64,000 nt of DNA, from positions 35,555,851-35,619,850 of the forward strand of contig OY755047.1 in assembly GCA_963576565.1 (NCBI GenBank). The letters run 5' to 3'. The notes below the pieces were generated by a model that did not search any database, was not told where the DNA came from, and saw only the letters and a program-made list of their open reading frames with translations. Below are positions 46,377 through 58,889 of the stretch, piece by piece. The position numbers were made by a program, and so were the translations under genes. This DNA is from Aspidapion aeneum (taxonomy: Eukaryota; Arthropoda; Insecta; Coleoptera; Brentidae). Numbering within the stretch: the stretch's first letter is position 1; each line of letters opens with the position of its first letter.

Positions 46377-49300
46377 ATGCCTTCTGTTTGTTGTTTTCTT
46401 TTCTAACCTAAACTGTGGTTGTGTTTTTTTTCTAAACAAGCAATTTGGTGTTTGTTTAAACAAATGTCCACTCACAGCCATAAAGGATAGTATATTTTCC
46501 CATCTTTTAGAGTATCCCTTTATCTTTAAGAGGGAACTAAAGTTGGGTAAACAGTGACTGGTTCTTTGAAACCCTGGTGCGATGCCTGGTCAGGGAGCGC
46601 ACAATGGGGCCAATCAAGGGGTCCCTGCCTGGTACTTATCAGTCCTGAGTGAACCTTAAAAGTGCTGTCAAAATTTTTTCATCAGTCTGTCTGTTTTCTG
46701 GTGTAACTCAAGGGTTGGTTTATATAACACCATAATGCACCATGGCCAAACTGCCTGCTTAGCATTCAAAGATGATATATAACTAAGCACTAACTTTGTC
46801 ACCATTGTGCACTATGTGAGCTGCCGACAGCAAGTGTACAAATACTAGTAGAGTACTGTAGACTTGGTTTACCTTAGCACATAATCAGGCCAGGCTCACA
46901 AATAAGGTATGGACCCACTTGTTTAACCCATTGTATTAGGCCCTCTAATGTGTTGCACCCTGGGCATTAAGAACCCAGTTTATCAGTTGAATAACTAAAT
47001 AAATAAATTTCTTGTTTTTTATTTACCTAGCTACCTTAAAAACAAAAATTTCCTCTACCTATTCCTATTAAGGTCTGCCTTACCAGTGGTGATCCCAGAG
47101 AGGATGGAGGCTATCACCTCCCCCCACCTGTTTCTGGAAAACTTTAAATACAAGGGCACATTCTGGTGTATTACTTATGTAACTGAGTAAAAAAACTATT
47201 TTGGTAATACTTATTGTGTAATAAATATTGTTTCTCAAGAATTTCCATTTATTTTAAAGTAGGTATTTAGAAAATTTTAGAGGTACAAAAAACTTTTGGC
47301 ATGTTAGAAAAAAAACATTTTATTATAAAAGAAAATCATATACTGCCTAATCAATTTTTTAAGTCTATCCAATGTATGTTCAAAAAATCTAAATTGTCCT
47401 CCTTTTTGTTGTGTCTCTGGAACCCCTCTGTTGGACCACTCACCAATGTAATACACATTTGATACAATGGTGTATTCATGGGGGTTGGAGAGGCAAGAGG
47501 GGCCCCTTATCAGATTTTTTTAGATTATGAATATGCATAATAGCACCAAGGTAACCCCCAGGCCTGTCATAAGAGCTAACTAAAGAAGCCTTGACCCATG
47601 GGTAGTCTAGTAATGGACAAGCTTTGACAAGTATGTAAAAAATATAGATATGAGGGGGGTGGGTTAATCTGGTGATTCTCTGAATGGATTTTGTGACCTG
47701 GCCAATCAGGAAATCACCACATACAGGGTATATGGAGCCTATTTGGAACTAACAGCTAGTGCAGGCACATTGTGGCTCTCCGTACCCTGTTGATTATGTC
47801 AAAAGGTATATGACCCACCAGTGGTCTAAGGCTATAACTATGGCATTATGTGGTATATCATGATGACTAAGTTTCTGGCCTTAAATATAATTTGAAGTCT
47901 ACTGGGTTCTATTTACTAGATAGAATTTAAATTGTTATCCGAGTCATACACAATACATACATTTGTGCACAACATACCCAGAAACGCATGTCTATGTGCC
48001 AGGTTAGATGCTTTAAGGGTGCTAATCGCCACTACCATTCATTCGTGGTATTAAAGCAAAGATGTTTAATTTCCTGTACATTATATAATTTAATTTTAAT
48101 AATTATAAAAAAAAATGTGTAAAATGAGTTGGAGTCAATTGCAAGCAGACCCCCTTTTTGGCTTCCTTGCTCACATTTCCAAGGGGTGAGCAAATGGGCC
48201 CCATTCTGGGATGCTTTCTGGTCTTTGGACTTCATTTCTTTTAACTGCTTTCTAAAATTAAAAAATGTAAATAAAACTTTTTTAACAAAAAATTTAAAAA
48301 ACCAAGGCAATGTAACATGCTTTTTTATTTTTTTTTTACTTGGCACAAGTGAAAATTGGTAGTCAAGAGTGTGTTTAGTAAAAGACAGTCAAATCAGAAT
48401 GTTCAAAAAAAAATAGTGTTTCTTAATGACAAATTATGAAAACCTGTCATTCAGGGACACAATGTTTGAATCCATCAGATCAAAAAATATTTTTTTAATC
48501 TCATTGGTTTGAATGACACTCGGTTTCTGTTTTTTTTTTTACTTCAAGTCAAGAGGCTTTAGTAGTCAGTTTATTTAGACTTACCTGATTCCAAGCAAAC
48601 TGCTCCAGAGTGAATTGCCAGCACCGACCACTTTGGGAATTCTCCCCTTGCAATTACCAATTACTTAGAGTGTGTGGGGCCTCATTTAAAGTACTTGGGC
48701 CAAGCTTGTATGTTATGTCATGTTATTATATTTTTTGTATATACAGCCTTACGGTTTCCTTCTGTAATGATATCTTATGTCATGCTATGTCTTATGTTAT
48801 GCTATGTTTCTGTATAAACCCAACTTAAGGGTTTCTGAAGGCGGTGGCCAAAATAATATGTTTTTTGCTTCCCACTGGTGGTGTACTTTGGTAGGGCACG
48901 TAATAACTTTATCTTCTAACGTTCGCACAATTTTTAATTGAGATATTTGTTTATTTTGTTATTGTGACAGCGTCCAAGATGACAGGTAACATCTGTGACT
49001 CTTCTTTTCTTTTTCGTATTACATAATGGGCCAATTGTTAGAACGCAAGTTAGCTACTAATCAACATTATTTAGGCTTAAGTATTAAAAAATAGCTTGTC
49101 TAGAGTTAAACTGCTGAAACCAATGAGACGGCCGAGGCGGCCATGATAGTTTTCCTATTTATTTTTCTTTAAATTTATGGACTAAAAAATATTAATTTCC
49201 AGGTGACACCGGGCCTAAATAAATTCTAGAAAATGCTTAATTCAATAAAATATGACTAAGAATTGATTTATAGGGTATCTCGAGGATAATGGTAATAAAA

Positions 49301-49500
49301 TAATTTCTAACCTAAAAACAAACACCGAAAACAAAACGTTTATTATTCTGAATTTTTGCTTGCGTTTTGACAAGCTATCTTGACCTGTTTTATCAGAAAA
49401 GTTAACCTGCCAAACATTTTGACGATGAGAACCGCCTTTTTTACGCGATTATATCACAGTAGTGTAGAACATAACAAGTTTTTCGTCAGCCATTTGAGTA
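46377..49500. other. Unassigned interior of the 5.45-kb element
   Basis: Three kilobases without a recognisable coding frame, splice-framed exon or internal repeat. GC is slightly higher than in neighbouring regions in places (46560-46660, 48150-48240). A patch of tatgtcatgctatg-like repeats occurs at 48705-48810. Confidence 0.4.
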
Positions 49501-49849
49501 AAAGTCTCTGTCCATTACAGGAAATAGCTATTTTGCAATAGTTGCCATTGTTTCTTATTTATTTCTAGACAAAATTACTTTAATGTTAACGTGCTATATT
49601 TTGGAGCTGTCATTGACACTGTGAGAGCTAAATAAAGATTGCCTAATCAGCAACGACAACACTTTAGAAGCTGCTTAGCAGTGAAACGGCATACAGCTGT
49701 AATAGCTATTTTACTTTCAGTTTTGCTGTTAAAGTGTTTTGGTAGCTGTTTTTTAGCAATTTGTGTTACTTGGGTATGTATGAAAGAGATTTCATAGTCG
49801 ACCCATCTGATTTGTGTTAAGTTTGGCAAGGCAGGACTAGAATTTTTTT

Positions 49850-50045
49850 CTAAGAAATTTATTTCGAATTATTTGCCATTCGAAGATGTTTTTAAACAAA
49901 TTTCCGTTTGAAGAAAATTGTTTCAAACAAATTTCCCCATAAAGAAAATGTTTTCGAACAATTTTGCATTGGAAGAAAATGTTTCATGATATTGCTTTCG
50001 AACAAATGATTTTCAAAAAACGTGTTTTCAAACAAATTTCCACGA
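49850..50045. repeat. Minisatellite of about 30-bp units
   Basis: Degenerate units of the form caaacaaatttcc...gaagaaaatgttt follow each other at least five times. Confidence 0.6.
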
Positions 50046-50577
50046 CCCTTTAAATAACGACATTTAAATAGCAGTAGTGGTTGTTATAGGCTGGCTTTTT
50101 AATAGAACGAATCGACCAGTGAATCACCACTTAAGGAGAAAGTCATTTTAAAATGGCAAAAAAACTTTTCATATTAAAAGAAAATTAAAATGGTGGTTGG
50201 AAAATGTGTTTATTCTTTTATAACTCTCTTGTAAATAAATTAGTATATCTAAGTTTAAAAGATTTAACCATTTTTAGGGCAAATTAAACAAAAATTCATT
50301 AAATGACCAGTTGCCATCAGTGAATGACCAGTAAAAATAAATGGCCATATAATAGTATGTTATGTAAGTGTGAAAACTAGATTAATATTGCACAAGCAAT
50401 AAATTTACATACCGAGCCGGTGAAGTCAGGTTTGTAACTACAGGGTGATTTTTTAAACTGGAACAATCAGCATAACTTCTTTATTATTAAAAATAAAGGG
50501 CTATATTAAATGGACAATTTATTTGGTTAATTATGACGTCTTTAATAGCCATAATATTTTTGTATATCCCTCACTAT

Positions 50578-51440
50578 GTAGGGGAGAAGAGGGCAAGATT
50601 ATGATGTTAAGGATTAAAGCTTCCTAGAAAATACCCGAATCCGGTTTTGACTAAAAAACTTCGTTTAAATGTTAGATAGATGTTTTGGTTTACAAACGAA
50701 TTAAAAAAAAAATACACAAAAATTTAAACCTTAAAAATGTACACAACAAAAAACGTAAAAAATGCATTTTTGTCATCTTGCCCCACGGGGTAAGTTGACG
50801 AGCCTATTGGGGCTAGATGACGACTAGGCGCATAGGTCACAAATGTATGTTCCCATCTTTTCATATGAGGTGTACGCCTCATGCCCCGAACCCTCGCACC
50901 TTCCACATTTAATCAAGTCCGCTACTGGAGGTTCAATTCATGGTTCCTGGTACCCTAAACAAAAATATTTTCGTTTTTTTTTTTTTGTTTGTGATAGATC
51001 TTTTTAACTTTTAAGAATTTGCCATGATTCTTCTTTTTATTTTCTTGTTCAAATTTTTTCCAAGTTTTTTTTCAAGCTCTTTTTTATTCCTCATCTTGCC
51101 CCCAGGTAAAATTTTTTAGTAAAAAATAAAAGATAAAAACAAAAAACGACCAAAGATGTTCTTATATTGAAAATAAAATAAATATTTTCCTAGTTACTAA
51201 CAAATATTATTCTTCCCTTCGATTTTTTCGCAAAAGCTTATTTTTCGGCATAAAATTTTATAAGCGACCACTCGAATTATAGGTTATGAGCCAATGTACT
51301 ATAATTATTCTTATGTGCTCCATCTATCTTTAACCCATAAAACTTTGATTTACAGAGTTCTACCAGCACAGTAATAAACTCGTAGCCATTTATAAATTTT
51401 GCGTTAAATTGAGTTCGTTAACTGCCCCGCTCTCCCCTAC
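50578..51440. mobile_element. MITE-like element, ends GTAGGGGAG
   Basis: Left gtaggggagaagagggcaag is matched inverted at 51421-51440 (ctgccccgctctcccctac). The interior is AT-rich with two 'catcttgcccc' motifs and no ORF of substance. Confidence 0.55.
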
Positions 51441-51477
51441 AGGTTGTGACAATAAAGAGATAGATTTACATTTGAAT

Positions 51478-51556
51478 TTGGATTTGGCTTTGGGTTTAGA
51501 TTTCGATTTAGATTTAGATTTAAATGAACATTTAGATTTACATTTAGATCGGTTAT
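51478..51556. repeat. Microsatellite of ATTTAG/GATTT units
   Basis: About thirteen near-perfect hexamer units (tttaga, tttgga). Confidence 0.75.
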
Positions 51557-54500
51557 AAAGCAAAAAGTTAGGTTAGGGTAGGTTTTTAAATATTGTATAC
51601 AAAACTATATTTTGTGTCCAAAAGTCCAATAAGCAATTCATTAGTCCAGTGGCGGACCTAGGCTCTAAAAATGCTTACATTTTGAGAAAATGACATAAAA
51701 CTGAATAATTCTTGTTTATTTTGCATATAGAATGGAAATACAAAGGAAACGGGTGTACTGCTAAAACTTCAGGGTTTGTATCTCAGCAAGGGTACTACAC
51801 AGATAACTCAATGACTCATTTTATAGGCTATTAGTTTGTCTTTATTCTATGTTATTACACTAAATAAAAAAATTGGTTAAAATTCAAAATGACGGCGAAA
51901 TGTTTAGCGTCATAACTCGAAAACCATTCGTCTGACAAAAAACATGAAAAGCGTTTTTGTAGGAATTTTTATTGTCGAAAACTTTTTTTTCTAAAATGTA
52001 CAAGGTCCAACTAATTAAAAAAAAAACTTTTTCGTGCACACTAAATCCAAGATGGCGAAATCCCAAATTTTTTTAGGACTCCAATGACATATGTCAAAAT
52101 CGCGACCACACCTACTTTTGCAAGCTGGGGGTCCTTTTTCGCTTTAATGACTGGCCTACTGTGGAAAAAAGTGTATCTTCCTAACACGCACGAGAAGTGA
52201 CTTTTCCGTACTTAATTGCTGGGCGAGCAATCGCGTGCGGAAAACTGGCACTTTCCGCACCTGTTCGGTAAACTACTATTTTATTTAAATATAATAAGTC
52301 TATTATATAGTTTATTACAAAATAAATAGTATTTATTATTAAAGTGGAAATTTGTTTGTCTTTATCGTAAAAATAAAATAGTTGAAATAGTGCAGGCGCT
52401 GTAGGTAGTTGAATATGCAAAATATGAGGAGCGCAATTTGACAATGGACTCTAGCTGACAATAGGTCACAGATTAACGATCTGTATGTTGCCAAGCCAGA
52501 TTTTGGTCCAATTTTTTTTATCCCTCCTCCTCCCTCCTCTTATAATCGTGTTCGAATTTCTGAAAATTTAACTAAGTTGACGCCCTAAAACCACAATGAC
52601 ACAGAAATGCATCAAAAATGTGTGAAATCTAATCTAAAAATAAAATTATATTAGTTTTTTTAAATTTTTGCTGTAAAAACCCCCCAGATCCTCCAAAACG
52701 TGATATTTTTAGGTAGGGCCAATGACACTCTCCAGTGTCATTGTCTCCGTTTATTGAAGTAATGTAAACAAATTAAAAAAATAAATTATTTATTACATGT
52801 TATATCCCATTTTTTTAAAAATCAAGCTTTTTATCAAAAATTGTGTCCTATAGTCTATTGTAGACTATAGGAGTATATTTCCTTTTAAATGATGTATAAC
52901 AAGGCATGATTTGTTTTATTTGTGACAATTTGGGGTCTTCCATATATTATATCAATTTGAAACTGAACCAATTTTTACAAGTTTTATCCAATTTTCTACT
53001 ACTACTAAGCTTTTTGTGAAAGAAATTATCTTACACTTTATTGTAGAAAAGGAAATTCCCTTTATAAAAATGTATAAGTCAGTGTAATGAGGCTAATAGC
53101 AAACTCTGCAGCAGCGTCTGTTTTTCCAGAAAAAATTAAAAAACGACATGTTTGTCACGTGTTTCACCCGATTAGCTTGAAAACCAAGCCCTCTTTTAAA
53201 AATCTTGTTATATAGTCGATTATAGGCAATAAAATTTCCTACTTCACAGGCGTCCGTAAATAAAATCAATTTTTACAAATCATCAAACAAATTAATTTTT
53301 TTACAGGTTTTATCCAATTTTCTCAAAAACTAAGCTCAACTAAAAAAAACTGTTCGATACTTTATTGTAGAAAATAAAATTTCCTTTTTAACGATGTGTA
53401 AATCAGGAAAGTTTAATTGATGACAAACTCTCCAGTGACGTCCGTAAATTGGGGTCATTTAAAAAATAAATAAATAAAAACATTTTTGTTACAAGTTTTA
53501 CCCGATTTTCCAAAAAACCAAGCCCTTTATCAAAAAATGTCTTTATACTTGATTGTAGAAAACATCGTTTTAAACGATGTAAAACAAGGTAAGAAAAATT
53601 TAATTTTTAAAACTTTGGGGACGTCCGTAAATTAAATCAATGTTTAAAAATCAACAAACAAATTAATTTTGGTTCGATTTTTGTTAAGATACTTAAAATT
53701 TAAATAAGTGGCGGTACTAGGCCATCCCCCCCTCATCCATCTAATCTTCCCTACAAAACTATGGCGCAGGATGTGGAGAAAAGGTGCAGAGGAATCTCCT
53801 TTGCTGCTACAGCTTAGCTGCAGCTATGTACCTAGAATCTTTTTTCGGAGGGAGTTTCATCTTTTTATTGTGGAGAAGGGATGTGAGGGAGGGTGGGGAG
53901 GTTCGAGGGGTGCAAAGACACTCAATGCAGATGGCGGCTATAGTGTGGTGCGCTTCATTTAATAATTTTTAAAAATTTATTTTAATTACGGACGCCCCTG
54001 AAGTTTTAAAAATAAAATTACTTTTACTATACATCATTTAAAATAAAATTTGATTTTCTACAATCAGCTATGGGGCATATTTCTTCTAAAAAGCTTGTTT
54101 TTTTTGGAAAATCGGTTAAAGCATGAAGCATGTGTCAAAAATGATTTTATTTTTGTTGTTTTATTTGACCCTTATATACGAACGTTGCTGGAGAGTTTGT
54201 CATTAACCAAACCTCACTGACTTATATATCGATAAAAAAGAAATTTTATTTTTTACAATAAAGTTTAGAATACATTTTTTCCAATTGAGCTTAGTTTCTG
54301 AGCAAATCGGATAAAACCTGTAACAAAATTAATTTGTTTGATGATTTGTAAAAATTGATTTTATTTACGGACGCCTGTGAATTTTTAATTTAGAGCTAAA
54401 TTTTTCTTTGTAATACAGCGTTTCAAAGAAAATTTCATTGTCTACAATCGATTATAGAGGATAATTTTTGACAAAGTACCTGCTTTTTAGGATAATCGGG

Positions 54501-55230
54501 TAAAACATGTGACAAACATGTGGTTTTTTTAATTCTTTTTACATTTTCTCAATAAACGGACGCCGCTGGAATGTTTGGTATTAGTCTCACCGCACTAACT
54601 TATACATTTTTAAAAAGGGAATTTCATTTTTTACATTAAAGTATAAAATAAATTTTTTCCCAGAAAGCTTAGTTTTTCAAAAAATTGGACAAGACTTTTT
54701 AAAAAATTTGATAAGTTTAATGATTTTTTAAAATTGATGTAATTTACGTACGACCCTAAATTGTTATAAATAAAAAAATCTGGCCTTGTTATAGATCATT
54801 TTAAAGGACATTTCATTGTCTACAATCGAATATAGAACACAATTTTTATTAAAGAGCTTAGTTTTTACATCACCTCAATAAACGGACGCCGCTGAAGAGT
54901 TTCTCATTGGTCGTACCCCACTGACTAATACATCGTTGAAAAGGAAGTTTTATTGTCTATAATAAAGGTAATAACATGTTTTTTCCTAAGAAGCTTAGTT
55001 TTGGAGAAAATTTGAAGAAAACCTCAAAATGTCAGGTTTTGGGGGGTCTGAGGGGTTTTTGGGGGTTCTTGCAGCTAAAATTTAACAAACTAATATAATT
55101 TTATTTTTAGGTTGGATTTTACACAATTTTGATTCATTTCTCTGTCATTATGGCTTTAAGGCGTCAACTTAGTTAAGTTTTCAGAAATTCGAACACGACT
55201 ATATGAAAAGGGGGAATAAAAAAATACTCT

Positions 55231-55795
55231 GCCAATCTATGGGCACCTAAGCTCACACTGGATACTATAGTTATAGTGTATCTACGTGAAAGCTAATATA
55301 ACTAAAAACTGAAGTATATTTTATTGAACTCCAGACTCAATTACCTTTCGTTTGATACCACACAAGCCATGTTTTGACTTAAACTCTAATTTTTCAAATC
55401 TACCCCCACCCTTTTTTTAAAAACTAAAATGTATTTTGTTTAACTCCAGACTCAATTACCTTTCGTGTGATATCACACACGCCATATTTCCACTTAAACA
55501 CTAATTTTTGAAATTTACCCCCACCCTTTTTTTTTAAATAAACTAAAATGTATTTTGTTTAACTCCAGACTCAATTACCTTTCGTTTGGTATCACACACG
55601 CTATATTTTTACATAAACTCTAATTTTTGAAATCTACCCCCACCCTTTTATTTGGCTTGTGTTTGGTGGATTTTCTTCATTTTTAAATGGGACCATCTCG
55701 ACCCAAAACCCAGCCTGGGTACCAAATTTCATTAAAATCGAGCAAGCCGTTTTTGAGTTATGCGCGTTGGTCGTTACAGACAGACATACAGACAC

Positions 55796-55826
<31 letters not shown>

Positions 55827-55827
55827 T

Positions 55828-55873
<46 letters not shown>

Positions 55874-56011
55874 GGCGCAACAAAAAAGTTTCAAAATCAT
55901 CTGAAACGCAAAGATATATAAAAATTTTTGAAATCGGAGCAACTTTTTTTTTCTCGAAAAAATTAGGATCACCATAGCTCACACTACTATAGTATAGTAG
56001 TAGTGTGAGCT
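55231..56011 (+). mobile_element. Terminal-hairpin element B, copy 2, inserted in the foldback arm
   Basis: It starts tactctgccaatctatgggc and ends in the hairpin gctcacactactatag...gtgtgagc (55977-56010). Three tandem units of about 115 bp and a long CAGA microsatellite (55783-55873) lie inside. Comparison with the other foldback arm shows the site 'aataaaaaaa|ttggacc' was entered without an evident duplication, which fits a Helitron-like mechanism. Confidence 0.65.
55783..55873. repeat. CAGA microsatellite
   Basis: More than 20 near-perfect cagacagacaga units. All ORFs of 74-113 codons here are translations of the repeat. Confidence 0.95.
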
Positions 56012-56122
56012 AAAATTGGACCAAAACCTGGCTTGGCAACATCCAGATCGTTAATCTGTGACCTTTTGTCAGCTAGAATCCATTGTCAAACTGCGGTCCT
56101 CAAATTTTGCATACTCAACTAC

Positions 56123-56606
56123 TATAGGTAAATTTAGTGGGAATAAGGACACTGTTGTTCTGGTAAATATACGTTTTAATCCATCGGTAACGTTTCGACA
56201 ATGGTTTTTGTCTTCATCAGACCTTCAGACTAGATCGTACATTGGAACAACAAAAAACAAGAATTCAAGCACATCAGGAAAACAAACGGCACAAAATTAA
56301 AAACGAAACCCAACATTAATCTGCTAATTATTTATATTTTCTTTTGTTTTTAAAAATAAAAATATAAATAATTAGCAGATTAGATTGGGTTTCGTTTTTA
56401 ATTTTGTGCCGTTTGTTTTCCTGATGTGCTTGAATTATTGTTTTTGTTGTTCCAATGTACGATCTAGTCTGAAGGTCTGATGAAGACAAAAACCATTGTC
56501 GTAACGTCACCGATGGATTTAAACGTATATTTACCAGAACAACAGTATCCTTATTCCCACTAAATTTACCTATAGTTGCATTGCAAGGACGTGATAAGTT
56601 TACCAA
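56123..56606. mobile_element. Penelope-like palindromic insertion with 12-bp target duplication
   Basis: Two inverted arms of about 210 bp (56123-56330 and 56355-56577) are joined by a short AT-rich centre and followed by a 30-bp tail. The 12-bp repeat atactcaactac flanks the whole (56111-56122 and 56607-56618), and two related foldback arms in the window show the uninterrupted site. Each arm contains a hammerhead-like motif of the kind known from Penelope-like retroelements, which also leave variable duplications and inverted terminal repeats. No coding region remains. Confidence 0.6.
56186..56230 (-). ncRNA. Hammerhead-ribozyme-like motif (Penelope type), left arm
   Basis: On the minus strand CTGATGA (56214-56220) is followed by one extra A, stem II GACAA/TTGTC (56208-56212 and 56197-56201) and GAAAC (56192-56196), then GTT. 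That would leave a two-base-pair stem III, as described for Penelope hammerheads. GGT before the core pairs with ACC after it. The extra A is a deviation. The right-arm copy (about 56478-56515, plus strand) has GTAAC in place of GAAAC. Confidence 0.45.
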
Positions 56607-56635
56607 ATACTCAACTACCTACAGTGCCTGCACTA

Positions 56636-57159
56636 AAAGAAATTTATCCATCAATTGATATATTTTATTAGATTATTCAAATGCATTTTATTAAACTTGC
56701 ATTTTTACACACGCACACACATGATTTCAAAAAAGCCAAGCGACTGCCGGCGTCACAAAGGGTTATTCGTTTAGCAAGACTGGTTGACCTGGATGACTTA
56801 GATCTTTGCCCACATGAAGTATTTTTATATTTCGTATCTTCTTTCGTGTTATAAAGGGAATCAGATTTTCGTTAGACAATTAAAAGGAATACTTCCGGAA
56901 TTAAAATAGAGCTTTTACATGGGTTTTTTATGCAGACTTTCGGATTTAAAAACCGGCCTTGGAGTTTTACGATTATTTCGTCATTTGATGGGATTGGTTA
57001 AAATTTTTGGCAAAGTCCAGCCCCACAAGGTTCCTTTCACGCACACCTTTGCCCGTGTGGTTTCAAAGTGTTTTGTAGAGCTTGCCCTTAAGATTTTTTT
57101 TTTTGAGTCACATTATAAATCAAATTCAACACAGAAAGGTTTCCAAATTGGGAGAAAGT
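56636..57159. other. Unassigned AT-rich sequence
   Basis: No gene or repeat recognised between the foldback element and the transposon. Confidence 0.4.
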
Positions 57160-58800
57160 AGATATATGAATGTTATATTTTGTGTAATAAGAATGCTGGA
57201 AGAGCTCGAGATATGTACTTTCAGAGATATCCAGAAAGACGACAACCAGATTTGTCAATCTTCAGAATACTTAGAAATAATTTAATTAAATATGGTTCCT
57301 GAAAAAACAAAATCGTAATCGACAACCTGATTTAAATATTAAAGCTCTGGTTTTACAAAGTGTCGTTGACAATCCTCGCATCTACCTTCATGATTTGGAA
57401 AATAATGTTGAGGTACCCAAATCAACTGCACAAAAAAAATCTTAAAAAATGTATCATCCATATGCAACACATATTAGTCAAGCACTCCGAGATGGTGACT
57501 TAGAAAGAAGAACCTTGGTTTGCAATTGGTTCATACAAAAATCGCAAGAAAACCCTCAATTTCCGCTTAAGGTTCTGTGGTCCAATGAAAGCAGGTTTAC
57601 AAACTACGGGGTGTTTAACAGACATATCTACGTGTACTGGGCCAATGCAAATCCGTTCTTAAATCCTGAGGTGTACCATCAAGTTAGGTGGGGTTTGAAT
57701 GTATGGCTAGGAGTCATAAACGGACACATACTTTTTAACATTTTTCCTCCTCGATATCTAGATATTCTACAAAATTACGTTGACCAAATTTTAGAAAATT
57801 TGCCTCTTCAAGATGTAGAAAACATGTGGTTCCAGCAAGATGGAGCACCTCCACATAATGCAAGAATCATAACCCACTATTTAAGTCAGCAACAGGGAAA
57901 TAACTGGATCGGAAATCGAGGTCCAGTTGCCTGGCCTGCACGTTCGCCGGACCTTACGCCTCTTGATATTTGTATTTGGGGATACTTATAGGATAAAGTT
58001 TATTCTACTACTCATAATACGATAGAAGAACTTGAGGCAGCCGTTGTTCAAGCCATAGAAGAAATTCCTGAACAAATGGTTAAAGATGCTTGCATGTCTC
58101 TAATTAATCGATGCAGGATTGCATGAATAACAACGATGTAATTTTCGAACATTCGCTTATTTAATCAATGCTTTGTTATCGGTTTTTAGTTTTATTTTAA
58201 ATTAAATAATAAATGCAAACTTTTGCTTCAGAAATAAAATATAGATTTTAAGAAATTGTATTATTTCTTAGCCAGAGAAAAATTAAAAAATAAGGGTCTT
58301 AAAGATTTACATATAAATCAAATAAATGGAAAAGTTTTGAAAGGTAGTTACGTAGGTTTGACAACAAACAAAACTACGGCATTTGTTTCACAGCCAACTA
58401 TTTTTTTAATAAATTTTCCGTCATCCAAAGATAAGCTTATTATACATGGTTGAAAAGCTCCTTTTATGCTCCAATCCAATATCGCGGTAATAAGAAATAC
58501 CAAAGTTAGCTATGGTTTCAAAAAACCTTGAAGGCCTAGAAAAAAATTGTTAACGTCATTCAATGTTGTTGTTGCTTATATAAAACTACCAAATTTAATT
58601 AAATTTGTTTGTAAGATGGCGGCGATATTTTAATTTTTCAAAAAACACAATTTTTAGTTATTGCTCGATATTTTAAAAACCCTGTAAATATTTTTAGTTT
58701 TGATACGGCATCTAATGGGCTTAGAATAGCGCAACTTTTTTCTCATTTCTTACCGTTTCCGAAATCCCAATGTAGTTGCTTTTATTTGGGACACCCTGTA
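57160..58800 (+). mobile_element. DUF4817-type DDE transposon relic
   Basis: It contains the broken transposase at 57192-58126 and a 670-bp 3' tail ending in gggacaccctgta (58784-58800). That tail also appears in reverse at 33444-33692 and 42928-43315. I could not identify the matching left terminus, so the left boundary is approximate. Confidence 0.7.
57192..58126 (+). pseudogene. Transposase (DUF4817 helix-turn-helix plus mariner-like DDE), inactivated
   Basis: The protein would bind transposon ends and catalyse cut-and-paste. The N-terminal part reads NAGRARDMYFQRYPERRQP, the DUF4817-type helix-turn-helix, but lies in a different frame from the main ORF starting at 57449, with stops between. 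The catalytic part shows LWSNESRF, WFQQDGAPPHNA and ARSPDLTPLD. The first catalytic Asp (usually W[ST]DE) is Asn. A TAG at 57989-57991 interrupts the frame after WGYL, which resumes in phase (DKVYSTTHNT) to TGA at 58126. Frame damage and the lost Asp make it inactive. Confidence 0.85.
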
Positions 58801-58889
58801 TATCCTTAGGCTTATCCCCTAGAGCAAACTGGTGTTAGCATCTCCGAGTATGCCAAACCCAAATAGTTTTCGAGAAATAAAAAAATAGG

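Larger units (their letters stand above)
44326..49774. mobile_element. 5.45-kb TIR element, ends CCCAAGTAACAC, no recognised gene
   Basis: The perfect 12-bp ends cccaagtaacac (44326-44337) and gtgttacttggg (49763-49774) are flanked by tatgta on both sides (44320-44325 and 49775-49780). Subterminal regions on both sides are rich in agctgt/acagct and gtgttt/aacact motifs, as in some DNA transposons. Inside lie a nested TIR element (44757-46376) and about 3 kb without any frame above 104 codons. The pairing of these two ends is inference from the matching flanks. Confidence 0.6.
52388..56635. mobile_element. Foldback-like element (4.2 kb) with tandem-repeat arms
   Basis: The ends tagtgcaggcgctgtaggta and, inverted, tacctacagtgcctgcacta extend into long matching terminal blocks (left about 52388-52740, right about 55010-55230 and 56012-56635). 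Inward, both arms are chains of related units of about 170-180 bp, read in opposite directions (left 52740-53700, right 53976-55040). A 270-bp unique centre separates them. Long inverted arms made of internal tandem repeats are the hallmark of foldback elements. The right arm has two later insertions. No transposase gene is visible, and I could not see a target duplication. Confidence 0.7.

Noticed and set aside
47086..47102. Possible hAT end (cagtggtgatcccag)
   Set aside because: No matching opposite end or 8-bp duplication could be found.
51647..51663. Possible hAT end (cagtggcggacctagg)
   Set aside because: Only one terminus is visible; the other end is missing, so the element cannot be delimited.
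55634..55977. Overlapping ORFs of 74-113 codons on both strands
   Set aside because: They translate the CAGA microsatellite.
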